Positions 8,359 through 15,754 of a stretch of 64,000 bases of DNA are shown here, in pieces. The translations under genes and the position numbers were made by a program. The DNA is from Clostridia bacterium (GTDB taxonomy: Bacteria; Bacillota; Clostridia; Peptostreptococcales; JAAYPU01). Each line of letters opens with the position of its first letter. The stretch's first letter is position 1. Below the pieces are notes generated by a model that worked only from the letters and a program-made list of their open reading frames with translations, was not told where the DNA came from and ran no database searches. The stretch is from positions 6,630 through 70,629 of the forward strand of contig JADQBM010000041.1 in assembly GCA_016278615.1 (NCBI GenBank), read 5' to 3'.

Positions 8359-9327
8359 TCAACACCATCCTAATTGCATTAATTCGTATTCTATAGATAA
8401 AGCATCATACCCCTTTAAAACATGATAAGGGAAGAAGGCTTTTGTTTTTTTCCAATCATCTTTCCAGTAGATAGACTTCATGCTTTTAAAAGCCATAGCC
8501 ACAAAAGAAGTAAGTAATTCTTTAAATTTTGATTTAATTTCATAAGTATTCACTTCAATATCACCAACAAATTCATTGCTATATTCAAAGTTATCTTTAT
8601 GAAATTCTTGTAATGTTGACAGAAATTCTTTATACACTCCATTATCAATATTTAATTTATATACAGATGGTTTATTAAGACCCCTGCTACAGAAATACCT
8701 TTTGTTATTAAGTAACCCCTTATCTTTATATAGCTGATAATTTGATTCACCCTGAGAATTACTTTTAGAAATATATTTGCATACGTATTTAGCAAAATTA
8801 TCTATTTGGGAAGTATCTTTTATAGATTCGACAAATACAAACCCTTGATTCCAAATATCAGATAATACAGATTGTTCAATATAAGGAAGATTGAAATATA
8901 AGACATGATAATGAATAGCCCCACGCTTTTGAAATTCGGGGATACAAATATATTTTAAGACATTCCTATTTATTTTATAAAGATAGTACGATAAACGCTT
9001 ATTAAAGTCAGTAAATTCTTTATTAGCTTCTTTTATATTTTGTATATTATCAGCAAAAGTCAGTGTCCAAAATTTCGGTCTTTGAATTGAACCATAATAA
9101 TCTAATGTATCAATATTACAAGCAACTATATCAAAAACCTTTTTACGAGCACGGATAGAAGAACGAAGAAAATTATCTAATGCTTTCTCACTACTTCCTT
9201 TTTTTATACCAATTTTATTTCCTTGCTTCTCTTGATAATTAAAAAGTTTAGTTTGAGAATAACGCTTTATAGAAACAGATTCACCGGAGATTTTTAACTC
9301 TAAATTGTAGCTCATTAGACCTAACAT
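8359..9327 (-). CDS. HUH-type rolling-circle replication initiator (Rep)
   Basis: About 322 aa. FWTLTFAD near residue 90 looks like Rep motif 1. AIHYHVLYF near 141-149 is the HUH metal-binding motif, and AKYVCKYISK near 182-191 is a motif 3 with the candidate nicking tyrosines. This is the order found in rolling-circle Rep proteins of small plasmids and filamentous phages. It probably nicks an origin in the non-coding segment just upstream. I chose the ATG at 9327 because AAAGG lies about 9 bases before it, while the alternative at 9336 abuts the ribosome site. It is coupled to the integrase. Confidence 0.8.
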   Translation of the reverse strand: MLGLMSYNLELKISGESVSIKRYSQTKLFNYQEKQGNKIGIKKGSSEKALDNFLRSSIRARKKVFDIVACNIDTLDYYGSIQRPKFWTLTFADNIQNIKEANKEFTDFNKRLSYYLYKINRNVLKYICIPEFQKRGAIHYHVLYFNLPYIEQSVLSDIWNQGFVFVESIKDTSQIDNFAKYVCKYISKSNSQGESNYQLYKDKGLLNNKRYFCSRGLNKPSVYKLNIDNGVYKEFLSTLQEFHKDNFEYSNEFVGDIEVNTYEIKSKFKELLTSFVAMAFKSMKSIYWKDDWKKTKAFFPYHVLKGYDALSIEYELMQLGWC

Positions 9328-9336
9328 AATACACAT

Positions 9337-9706
9337 CCTTTCTTTATCTATTTTTTTAATATCCCCTTAATCGCATTAAGTGTAATAATAGTCGAGTGAA
9401 GTGTTCCGAGCCTTTGGCTCGAAAATGGGGAAGTATCCCCAAACCCCACAGCTGCCGCCTTCCAAGAGGCAATTTTCCAAATTACCTCTTTCCAGTTGCC
9501 CGACCTTAAAACAACATACAATTAAGGTTTCTTCATTTTTTTAAAAATTAGTGCTAATGCAGTACTATATATCTCTATATGATACTATAATTACAGTATA
9601 TGGTAGCACAAACTATTTGTCAATAATAATATAGAATTATTTAGCACCACTAATTTTTATATTGATATTCTAGTTAATAAATGATACTGTTATAGTATAA
9701 AAAAAG
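9337..9706. promoter_or_regulatory. Hairpin-rich control region, candidate replication origin
   Basis: A 370-base gap between divergent rep and regulator genes. It holds clustered hairpins (GAGCCTTTGGCTC, GGGGAAGTATCCCC and GCCGCCTTCCAAGAGGC near 9407-9475), conspicuously GC-rich in an AT-rich element. Further right, AAAAATTAGTGCTAA (about 9542) has an inverted partner TTAGCACCACTAATTTTT (about 9640). These could be a double-strand origin and operators for the neighbouring ribbon-helix-helix protein. The assignment is inference from position and structure. Confidence 0.5.
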
Positions 9707-9719
9707 GATGGTGAATATA

Positions 9720-10010
9720 ATGAAAGATAATAAGGAAGGTAAAGAAAATAAGATTTCTTTAAACTTAAGGCTAAATGAAAAATTACATAAGGAATTAAAG
9801 ATGATATCTAATAGAGAAATGCGCTCATTAAATAGCCAAATCGAGTATTTTGTTTTAATGGGAATTTTAGAATATAAAGGATTCCGTGAAGTAATAGAAA
9901 AAGGACTATTGGACGAAAATGAGACATATTATGATGTACTCGATTGGAATGAAGATGAATATAATAATTATCTGATGATTAAGGATCATCTTGAGAGAAA
10001 TGGCAAATAG
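9720..10010 (+). CDS. Ribbon-helix-helix (Arc/CopG-like) regulator
   Basis: 96-aa protein. The N-terminal part KISLNLRLNEKLHKELKMIS followed by LNSQIEYFVLMGI fits the beta-alpha-alpha ribbon-helix-helix DNA-binding fold; the C-terminal half is acidic. I prefer the ATG at 9720 since AAAAAGG directly touches the ATG at 9708. Standing opposite rep, it is a likely copy-number or transcription repressor of the element. The promoter is probably around TGATACTGTTATAGTATAA (9681-9699). Confidence 0.7.
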   Translation: MKDNKEGKENKISLNLRLNEKLHKELKMISNREMRSLNSQIEYFVLMGILEYKGFREVIEKGLLDENETYYDVLDWNEDEYNNYLMIKDHLERNGK

Positions 10011-10061
10011 AATTTATTAATAAATAAGTTAATAATTAAATAAACACAAATAAGCAGTAAC

Positions 10062-10089
10062 AAAGGACGTTTTAAAACGTCCTTTATTT
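10062..10089 (+). terminator. Terminator after the regulator
   Basis: A perfect 24-base palindrome (AAAGGACGTTTT and its complement) ends in TTTATTTATT, 51 bases past the regulator stop. It separates the regulator from the cargo genes. Confidence 0.75.
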
Positions 10090-10242
10090 ATTGCTCATTT
10101 TTTCCTATTTATATAATTTGTGATATAATTAAATTGGCATATTTTGTAATAATGTATAAAACCCCATATTTATAGAGAGAGTCCAATGCGAGAAATGCTT
10201 AAAAAAGTTTATACAATTGTATAATAAGGAGTCAAGAAAAAC

Positions 10243-11424
10243 ATGATCGTTTCTGATGATTTCGTTAAGTGGAAAGAGAAAGAAAATATTGTGCCAATAG
10301 ATATTCCAGAAAAAAATGAATACATTTGGGCACTAATGAACATTGAACATAGTTGGACAGGTAGAATGGATGTACAGATAGCAAATACTTTCATAATGGA
10401 ATCAGTTCAATTAATATGCAATGCTATAGTTCTTTTTGAACAAGGTTATTTTGATTGTGCTTATTATTCTCTCCGCCAATCAATTGAAGTTTCAACTACG
10501 ATTATATATTTATCGGATATACCTGAAGAATTAAGAGAAGAAAAGCTCAAAGCATGGAAGCGAACTAAAGATTTTCCTATGCAAGGACAAATGTTAAACT
10601 ATTTAAAAGAGAAAGGATATATATTCTCTGACTTAAAAGAAAAATTATCTGATTATTTTTCTCAACTCTCAAAACATAGTAAGCAACTTAATAAAATAGT
10701 TCATAAGCAAGGGCTAAAATATTTTTACTTATCACGAAATCATCCAATGAATAAAAAAGAAGAGCTAACGAATTTTTATTTATCTGAATTTAAGACTTAT
10801 ATAGAGATATGCATTGGATCTGTTGCAATAATGCGGTTAGCTATCGACCCATATCCCATACTTCTCATGGACCCAGAGATTTATCATCGTTCTTTTGATT
10901 CAATGACAGATGCATATACTGAAGAATTCGTAGAAAAGTATATTGGCAATCAAGTTTTATCGAAATATAAGAAAACAGATTTTTATATTTCTTATTATGA
11001 ACAACATATGCAAGAAGAAAAAAAGCATCCATGTGTTTCAGATGTAGTAAAGCTTAAATATATCGATAAAGAACAGATGGATTTAATAATTAGCCAAATA
11101 CATCTCGTGAGCAGTCCTGATCGTTGTGCTGTAATGCTTACATCATGGTGTGAAAAGATTGCAAAGACTTATTGCTACGGAGGATGGATGCCTTATTATA
11201 CCAATACGAAAACGAATAGAAAAGCTACGTCATGGAGTGGTATGGATTTTAAAGCTTTTTCAGAAAATGATAAAAAATACAATCAGCTATATGATGAGGC
11301 ATTTATTTCTGTATTTAATATTCAGGGCGAAGATTTTTTTATTGAGCATAACGAAATATTAACGGAATCCGAGATTAAAAAAATAAATAATAATATCGCA
11401 ACAATGAATTTAGAAAATAAATAA
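10243..11424 (+). CDS. Cargo protein 1, unknown; helical, HEPN-reminiscent
   Basis: I do not recognise this 393-aa protein with confidence. There is no signal peptide or TM segment. The part around residues 50-85 (ANTFIMESVQLICNAIVLFE and then GYFDCAYYSLRQSIEVSTT) resembles the helical face of HEPN-like domains in phage-defence and toxin proteins, and NKIVHKQG lies near 150. A canonical Rx4-6H RNase motif is not clear. The C-terminal half has no visible motif. AAGGAG precedes the ATG. The next gene starts 14 bases after the stop, so they form one operon inside a mobile element; defence or an element-specific role is inference. Confidence 0.7.
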   Translation: MIVSDDFVKWKEKENIVPIDIPEKNEYIWALMNIEHSWTGRMDVQIANTFIMESVQLICNAIVLFEQGYFDCAYYSLRQSIEVSTTIIYLSDIPEELREEKLKAWKRTKDFPMQGQMLNYLKEKGYIFSDLKEKLSDYFSQLSKHSKQLNKIVHKQGLKYFYLSRNHPMNKKEELTNFYLSEFKTYIEICIGSVAIMRLAIDPYPILLMDPEIYHRSFDSMTDAYTEEFVEKYIGNQVLSKYKKTDFYISYYEQHMQEEKKHPCVSDVVKLKYIDKEQMDLIISQIHLVSSPDRCAVMLTSWCEKIAKTYCYGGWMPYYTNTKTNRKATSWSGMDFKAFSENDKKYNQLYDEAFISVFNIQGEDFFIEHNEILTESEIKKINNNIATMNLENK

Positions 11425-11437
11425 AGGAGAAAAAATA

Positions 11438-12460
11438 ATGAAAAATGATCTGATTAAGATTATTGATCAATTTGGATCAATATTAACAAAACACGAATAC
11501 AATCAATATATTCCAAAATTAAGAGATTTCTTAGTAAAGTATATTATTGAAAACAAATCTCATGTTTCAAGTGTAGAGGAATTATTCAAATATGAATTTA
11601 CTAAGGTTGATATTATTCTATGTACAGAATACTACATCATCAATAATGACAATGTAAAAAGCAAATCTGCTATTGATGATTTTTTAATAGCAGTAAATAG
11701 GATCTTTGATGAAATAATTAATAATCGTTATCCTAACCAAAACTTAATAACGATAAGACCTTTTACCAATTTAAATAAAGATGTTGAAAATGGGTTGCTC
11801 AATAAAGGGATAATTCTTGAAGAAAGAAAAGCCAATCCTCCAATAAATGAAAATCACTATAATTTCATATTAGAATATATGAAGAATGATAAAAAAAGTA
11901 AAAAGTTAAAAACTCAACAAGTTTATATTATATTCAAACTTTTATTACTTTACGGATTCAGTTTTGATAGAATAATTAATTTATATAAAGAAAACTACAA
12001 TTCAGAAACTAGAACGTTAGAAATAGTATATAATATGAATCCAAAAAGAAGCTTTATTCTTGAATTACCATACTCATTAAACAATGAAATATCGAATTAT
12101 ACTAATTCCCTTAATAATAAAAATTATAGTGACAACCATATGTTTATAACAAGAACTGGCAATCCTATAACACATGCATTTTTAAATGAATATATTACCG
12201 ACATTAAACAAGCATATTTTTCTATTAATAAGCTAGAAATAAATACAGAGAATCCTTTTACGCCTACAGGATTTGCAAAATATGCTGTTATTAATATGAT
12301 TCTGGACGGTGTTAATCAATCAGTGATATCAGATTTAACAGGATTTATGCAAGATATGTATTCAGATTGTCAATATATAGTAAACGAAAAGAAATTATCG
12401 AATCGTAATAGATACATTAATCAAATGATTCGAGGTATTTCTACTTATGATGATATATAA
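11438..12460 (+). CDS. Cargo protein 2: tyrosine-recombinase fold lacking catalytic residues
   Basis: 340 aa. Residues 160-320 follow the pattern of an integrase catalytic domain. FKLLLLYGFSFDRIINL stands where integrases have LLxTGLRxxEL, PFTPTGFAKYAVINMIL stands for SPHxLRHxFA, and VISDLTGFMQDMYSDCQYIV stands for the LGHxxxxTTxxYxH block. By that alignment the catalytic Arg is Ser175, the HxLRH residues are Thr277, Ala280 and Lys281, and the later His is Phe303. Only Tyr313 remains. It probably binds DNA or is structural and does not recombine. A strong ribosome site (AAAGGAG) and operon position argue it is functional. Confidence 0.7.
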   Translation: MKNDLIKIIDQFGSILTKHEYNQYIPKLRDFLVKYIIENKSHVSSVEELFKYEFTKVDIILCTEYYIINNDNVKSKSAIDDFLIAVNRIFDEIINNRYPNQNLITIRPFTNLNKDVENGLLNKGIILEERKANPPINENHYNFILEYMKNDKKSKKLKTQQVYIIFKLLLLYGFSFDRIINLYKENYNSETRTLEIVYNMNPKRSFILELPYSLNNEISNYTNSLNNKNYSDNHMFITRTGNPITHAFLNEYITDIKQAYFSINKLEINTENPFTPTGFAKYAVINMILDGVNQSVISDLTGFMQDMYSDCQYIVNEKKLSNRNRYINQMIRGISTYDDI

Positions 12461-12591
12461 AAAGTAATTATATAATAGAATAAACAATATATTTCTTATC
12501 AAAAATTTCTAAATAAAAATGTAAACATCAATATATATAAATTACAAATATCATTGGCTTCATTAAACAAAAGATAAAGGGGAGATAAATT

Positions 12592-13401
12592 TTGAATACA
12601 CAGAAAGATGATAAAATAGTAAACAGAGAGAGTTGGGCTAAAATTATTTTATCTGGAATTGTTATTATAACAATCATATATAAAATATTAAATAATACAA
12701 TTAATGTTCAAATATCAAACTTAGATGTATCAGATTTTCTTTCAATAATGCTTGCTTTTTTTGCTATTAGTCTTTCAGTATTATTCTATTTCAAAGCTAC
12801 AGAGACAAGCAATACTTTCTATAATAATACTTATAATTTTACGAAAACAATAGGTGAAGTTTTAGGAAGGATGGAATCTGGATTTGGAGAAAAGCTTAAA
12901 CATATAGAAGACTATACAAGTACTAATTTTAAAAATCAAGAAAATACAAAAAAAGAAATAGAACAAGAAGAAAGGCAACTTCAAAAAGCTGAAAAAGAGA
13001 AAACAAAACTTATAGAAGATTTAGCTAATAAAGCAAAATTAGAAAAACAGGAAAAGAATCAATTTATAACAAAATTAATCCATAAAGATCAAGAAATATC
13101 TGTGTTAAGAGAAGAAATCCACAATTTAAGAAATAAATATAATTCAAACAGCTTATTAGATGTAGATAGCAATACATATAATAAAATTAGGAACTTCATG
13201 AACAAAGCATTAACACTTGAAGATATGATTAAATTAGGAGGAGGTTACAAAAATATCTCATTGAAAGAATTGAATGATATTATGTTAAAATTTCCTAATG
13301 AATATATAGAGATAATGAGACACAATGGAATAATTACAGTAGATGGAAAAATTACTGATAAAGGATTAGAATTCATGAAAAGAGTTACTAAAATTAGATG
13401 A
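12592..13401 (+). CDS. Cargo protein 3: membrane-anchored coiled-coil protein
   Basis: 269 aa, not recognised. Two N-terminal TM segments (about 17-37 and 48-68) leave a short loop outside. A long charged coiled coil (about 95-195, rich in E, K and Q) follows, then a compact C-terminal domain (about 200-269) with LEDMIKLGGGYKNISLKELN and a closing GIITVDGKITDKGLEFMKR that looks like a winged-helix end. The start is TTG after AAAGGGGAG. It lies 131 bases after cargo gene 2, in the same direction and just inside attR. The topology would suit a sensor or membrane effector; that is inference. Confidence 0.7.
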   Translation: MNTQKDDKIVNRESWAKIILSGIVIITIIYKILNNTINVQISNLDVSDFLSIMLAFFAISLSVLFYFKATETSNTFYNNTYNFTKTIGEVLGRMESGFGEKLKHIEDYTSTNFKNQENTKKEIEQEERQLQKAEKEKTKLIEDLANKAKLEKQEKNQFITKLIHKDQEISVLREEIHNLRNKYNSNSLLDVDSNTYNKIRNFMNKALTLEDMIKLGGGYKNISLKELNDIMLKFPNEYIEIMRHNGIITVDGKITDKGLEFMKRVTKIR

Positions 13402-13495
13402 TACGATTATCATCAAACAATAACGAATAATTAACATCATAATCATACGCACCCTTAGATAATATTAACGATAACATCCAAAGAAATATATCGTA

Positions 13496-13542
13496 ACTTC
13501 GAATCAGTTGGTCGGGGGTTCGAATCCCTCATGCCTCGCCAA
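13496..13542 (+). repeat. attR: copy of the tRNA-Arg 3' end
   Basis: A copy of tRNA-Arg from the anticodon loop to CCA. It differs from attL only at two positions that form a base pair in the T stem (A-T at the tRNA, G-C here). It lacks the 5' half, so it is not a tRNA gene. It marks the right end of the element. Confidence 0.9.
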
Positions 13543-13543
13543 A

Positions 13544-13584
13544 AAATAGAAAACGTCAATAAACTTGGCGTTTTCTATTTTTTT
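13544..13584 (+). terminator. Terminator behind attR
   Basis: AATAGAAAACGTC and GGCGTTTTCTATT pair, followed by a T-run. It is placed like the terminator behind the intact tRNA-Arg and may be the original tRNA terminator or that of an older insertion. Confidence 0.8.
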
Positions 13585-13595
13585 GTTTAGATATA

Positions 13596-13623
13596 GATTC
13601 GAACTCTCGACCAACTGATTCTT
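13596..13623 (-). repeat. Inverted fragment of the tRNA-Arg 3' half
   Basis: GATTCGAACTCTCGACCAAC continuing to TGATTCTT is the reverse complement of tRNA-Arg from the anticodon stem to the T loop, with two mismatches to attR. With attR and the terminator between them it forms a long inverted repeat. A more diverged counterpart lies at 17596-17625 behind another terminator. Confidence 0.75.
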
Positions 13624-14369
13624 CCTCTGTGGGGGATGTACCGAAGGACCAATTGGTCAGATCCCGGGGACATTCCTCAAAGAGTAGGCCGTCTTGCAGA
13701 GGTGTGTCCCCTTTCCTTTGATGAGCAAAGCGACGGGAGGTAGTTCGAATCTCTCATGCCTCGCCCGTTGAGATCCACAATAACAACCGAGTGCTGCTAT
13801 AGAAAAGAAAACTCCTATTGAATAACTGAAAAAAACTTAATTATTCCTTTGCAATCAAAGAGGAGGTTAAGGTTAAGTTTAGAAAGAACCTGCAAGAAAA
13901 AAATTTAGAAATATAAAGAGATTTAGAAACATAATGGAAGGTATGATAAAAAACGGAAAAATATCGTATTATGATTTGCTCATTGGAATTAAGAATATCA
14001 TTTAAAAAATAAGCTAAAATTTTAAATAAAGAGCGTGCTAACTAAAATTATTAAAATAGATTTAAACTAAGTAGTAAATAAAATGTTATTATTAAAAGAA
14101 TGAGTTCATTTTTTTAATAACAAGTAAACAAAACTAGAATTATGAAGATGTATTTAAATAAAAAGCAAATGAAACAAGTGTTATTTAAAAAAATAGACTT
14201 AAATTTTAATAAAGAGTGTGTTAAACTTAAATTATTGAAATAGATTTTAATAAGAGATAAAAAAAATATATTGTTTTTAAAAATAAGCTAAAATTTTACC
14301 AATGGAACAAAGTAAAATAATGAGCAATGTTAAAAAAATAAGTAGAAAAACAAAGAGGAGATTTACAAT
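13624..14369. other. Non-coding remnant region with att relic and AT-rich repeats
   Basis: About 750 bases without a convincing gene. A partial tRNA-Arg 3' copy (AGTTCGAATCTCTCATGCC..., 13743-13765) lies in it, preceded by GGGGACATTCCTC near 13666, related to the array at position 1. From 14000 to 14310 diverged direct repeats of about 65 bases occur (TAAGCTAAAATTTTA...AAAGAGCGTGCTAA and TAGACTTAAATTTTAATAAAGAGTGTG). A short reading frame at 13932-14003 is too weak to call. It reads as scar tissue from earlier insertions. Confidence 0.6.
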
Positions 14370-15533
14370 ATGCAAAATTCTAATAGAGCAGGTACATATA
14401 TAAAGCAGCAACATGATTACAGTGCATTTATTCCAAAACCACTTCCCGTTGATCCGCCACTGGTTTTTGATGCTGAAATGATAACATTATTATCTAAAGC
14501 AGATAGACAATTAGGAAGATTAGATGGAATTACACAAATACTACCTAATCCTGATTTATTTGTAGCTATGTATGTTAGAAAAGAAGCAGTTTTAAGCTCT
14601 CAAATTGAAGGCACTCAAGCATCCTTGATTGATGTTTTGCAAGAAGAGGAAGAGAAAATAGATGTTAATAAAAGTGTTGAAGAAGTAGTAAATTATGTAA
14701 AGTCTATAAATTATGGGTTGAAAAGATTAAATGATTTACCATTATGTTTACGATTAATAAAAGAAATACATGAAATACTTCTTCAAGATGGACGGGGGAG
14801 CGAAAGGAATCCTGGGAAATTTCGGAGATCTCAAAATTGGATAGGACCTGCAGGATGTACGTTATCGACAGCAACCTTTGTGCCACCACCAGTACACGAA
14901 ATGAAAATTGCAATGGGAGACTTAGAGATGTTTATCCATAAGGATGATGATATACCTCCTTTAATTAAAATTGGAATGGTTCATGCCCAATTTGAGACTA
15001 TCCATCCATTTTTAGATGGTAATGGTAGAATGGGTAGGCTTATAATAACATTTTGGTTATGTCAACAGGAAATATTGTCACAGCCCTTACTATATTTAAG
15101 TTACTACTTTAAAAAAAATAGAACTGAGTATTATGATAGACTCATGGAGATTAGAACTAAGGGAAAATGGGAAGAATGGGTCAAGTTCTTTTTAAAGGGA
15201 ATAAGTGAAGTATCAGTTGAGTCAATAAATACAGCAAAAGCTATACTAACTATGAAGGATGAATATAACGATACTATAAATAGAACTGTCAAAAACCCTT
15301 CTAATGGCTTAAAGTTATTAGAAATAATTTTTGAACGTCCTATAGTGACAATCACTAAAGTATCAGAATTACTCAATATATCTTATCCCACAGCTAATTC
15401 ATTAATAGGAGAGTTTTGTAATTTAGGCATATTAACTCCTTATGATAATGTAAGAAGAAATAAGAAATATTACTTCAAGAAATTTATTGATATATTACAA
15501 GTTGGAACAGAGTTATCTCTAAAGTCACTTTAG
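14370..15533 (+). CDS. Fic-family protein (predicted AMP-transferase)
   Basis: 387 aa. The Fic motif HPFLDGNGRMGR (212-223) has the catalytic His212 and the phosphate-binding GNGR. An inhibitory (S/T)xxxE(G/N) motif, SSQIEG, is at 76-81 on the N-terminal side, giving a class II, self-inhibited Fic protein. A C-terminal winged helix follows (about 300-370, SELLNISYPTANSLIGE). Such proteins transfer AMP or another nucleotide moiety to a target hydroxyl. AGAGGAG precedes the ATG. It is the only gene of its small att-bounded unit. Confidence 0.92.
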   Translation: MQNSNRAGTYIKQQHDYSAFIPKPLPVDPPLVFDAEMITLLSKADRQLGRLDGITQILPNPDLFVAMYVRKEAVLSSQIEGTQASLIDVLQEEEEKIDVNKSVEEVVNYVKSINYGLKRLNDLPLCLRLIKEIHEILLQDGRGSERNPGKFRRSQNWIGPAGCTLSTATFVPPPVHEMKIAMGDLEMFIHKDDDIPPLIKIGMVHAQFETIHPFLDGNGRMGRLIITFWLCQQEILSQPLLYLSYYFKKNRTEYYDRLMEIRTKGKWEEWVKFFLKGISEVSVESINTAKAILTMKDEYNDTINRTVKNPSNGLKLLEIIFERPIVTITKVSELLNISYPTANSLIGEFCNLGILTPYDNVRRNKKYYFKKFIDILQVGTELSLKSL

Positions 15534-15659
15534 TAATATAAGTGGTTCTAAAACAAAAATGGAACACAAAACTGGTAGTCCGGAGGTTACTTAGCAAAAC
15601 AACATAATTATAAACACACTAAATAATATTAACGATAAACCACAAATAAATATATCGTA

Positions 15660-15705
15660 ACTTCAAATCAGTTGGTAGGTAGTTCAAATCTCTCATGCCT
15701 CGCCA
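15660..15705 (+). repeat. Third copy of the tRNA-Arg 3' end
   Basis: ACTTCAAATCAGTTGGTAGG through CATGCCTCGCCAA repeats the tRNA-Arg 3' half with several changes. It is again followed by AAAA and a terminator, and marks the right end of the fic unit. Confidence 0.85.
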
Positions 15706-15743
15706 AAAAAAGACATCAGGTTGATAGACCTGGTGTCTTTTTT
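15705..15743 (+). terminator. Terminator, copy 1 of a duplicated terminator
   Basis: AAAGACATCAGGTTGAT and its partner ACCTGGTGTCTTTTTT form a stem with a T-run. A near-identical terminator lies at 17548-17581, so the 1.8 kb between them is flanked by direct repeats. It can also terminate the convergent MerR-type gene. Confidence 0.8.
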
Positions 15744-15754
15744 GATTTACACAT

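Larger units (their letters stand above)
7350..13542. mobile_element. Integrative element in tRNA-Arg (integrase, HUH Rep, cargo)
   Basis: About 6.2 kb bounded by the intact tRNA-Arg on the left and a 46-bp copy of its 3' end (13496-13542) on the right. It carries a tyrosine integrase next to the left end and an HUH-type replication initiator on the same strand. A hairpin-rich non-coding segment, a ribbon-helix-helix regulator and three cargo genes follow on the opposite strand. The content resembles small integrated plasmids or satellites that replicate by rolling circle. No capsid, conjugation or relaxosome-coupling genes are visible, so transfer would need a helper. Its own A+T richness is higher than that of the flanking chromosome. 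Confidence 0.85.
13766..15705. mobile_element. Integrase-less unit between att copies, carrying fic
   Basis: About 1.9 kb bounded by partial tRNA-Arg 3' copies (13743-13765 and 15660-15705). The sequence just inside its right end (AATAATATTAACGATAA through AAATATATCGTAAC) is nearly the same as that just inside attR of the first element, so both belong to one element family. Only the Fic gene is inside; integrase and Rep are absent. It may be a decayed element or one mobilised in trans. Confidence 0.6.

Noticed and set aside
13496-13542. Additional tRNA-Arg gene
   Set aside because: Only the 3' half is present; no acceptor 5' strand or D arm precedes it.
13932-14003. Short ORF (MEGMIKNGKISYYDLLIGIK...)
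   Set aside because: It has no ribosome site, is 23 codons long and lies in AT-rich repeat DNA; kept only as a possible remnant.
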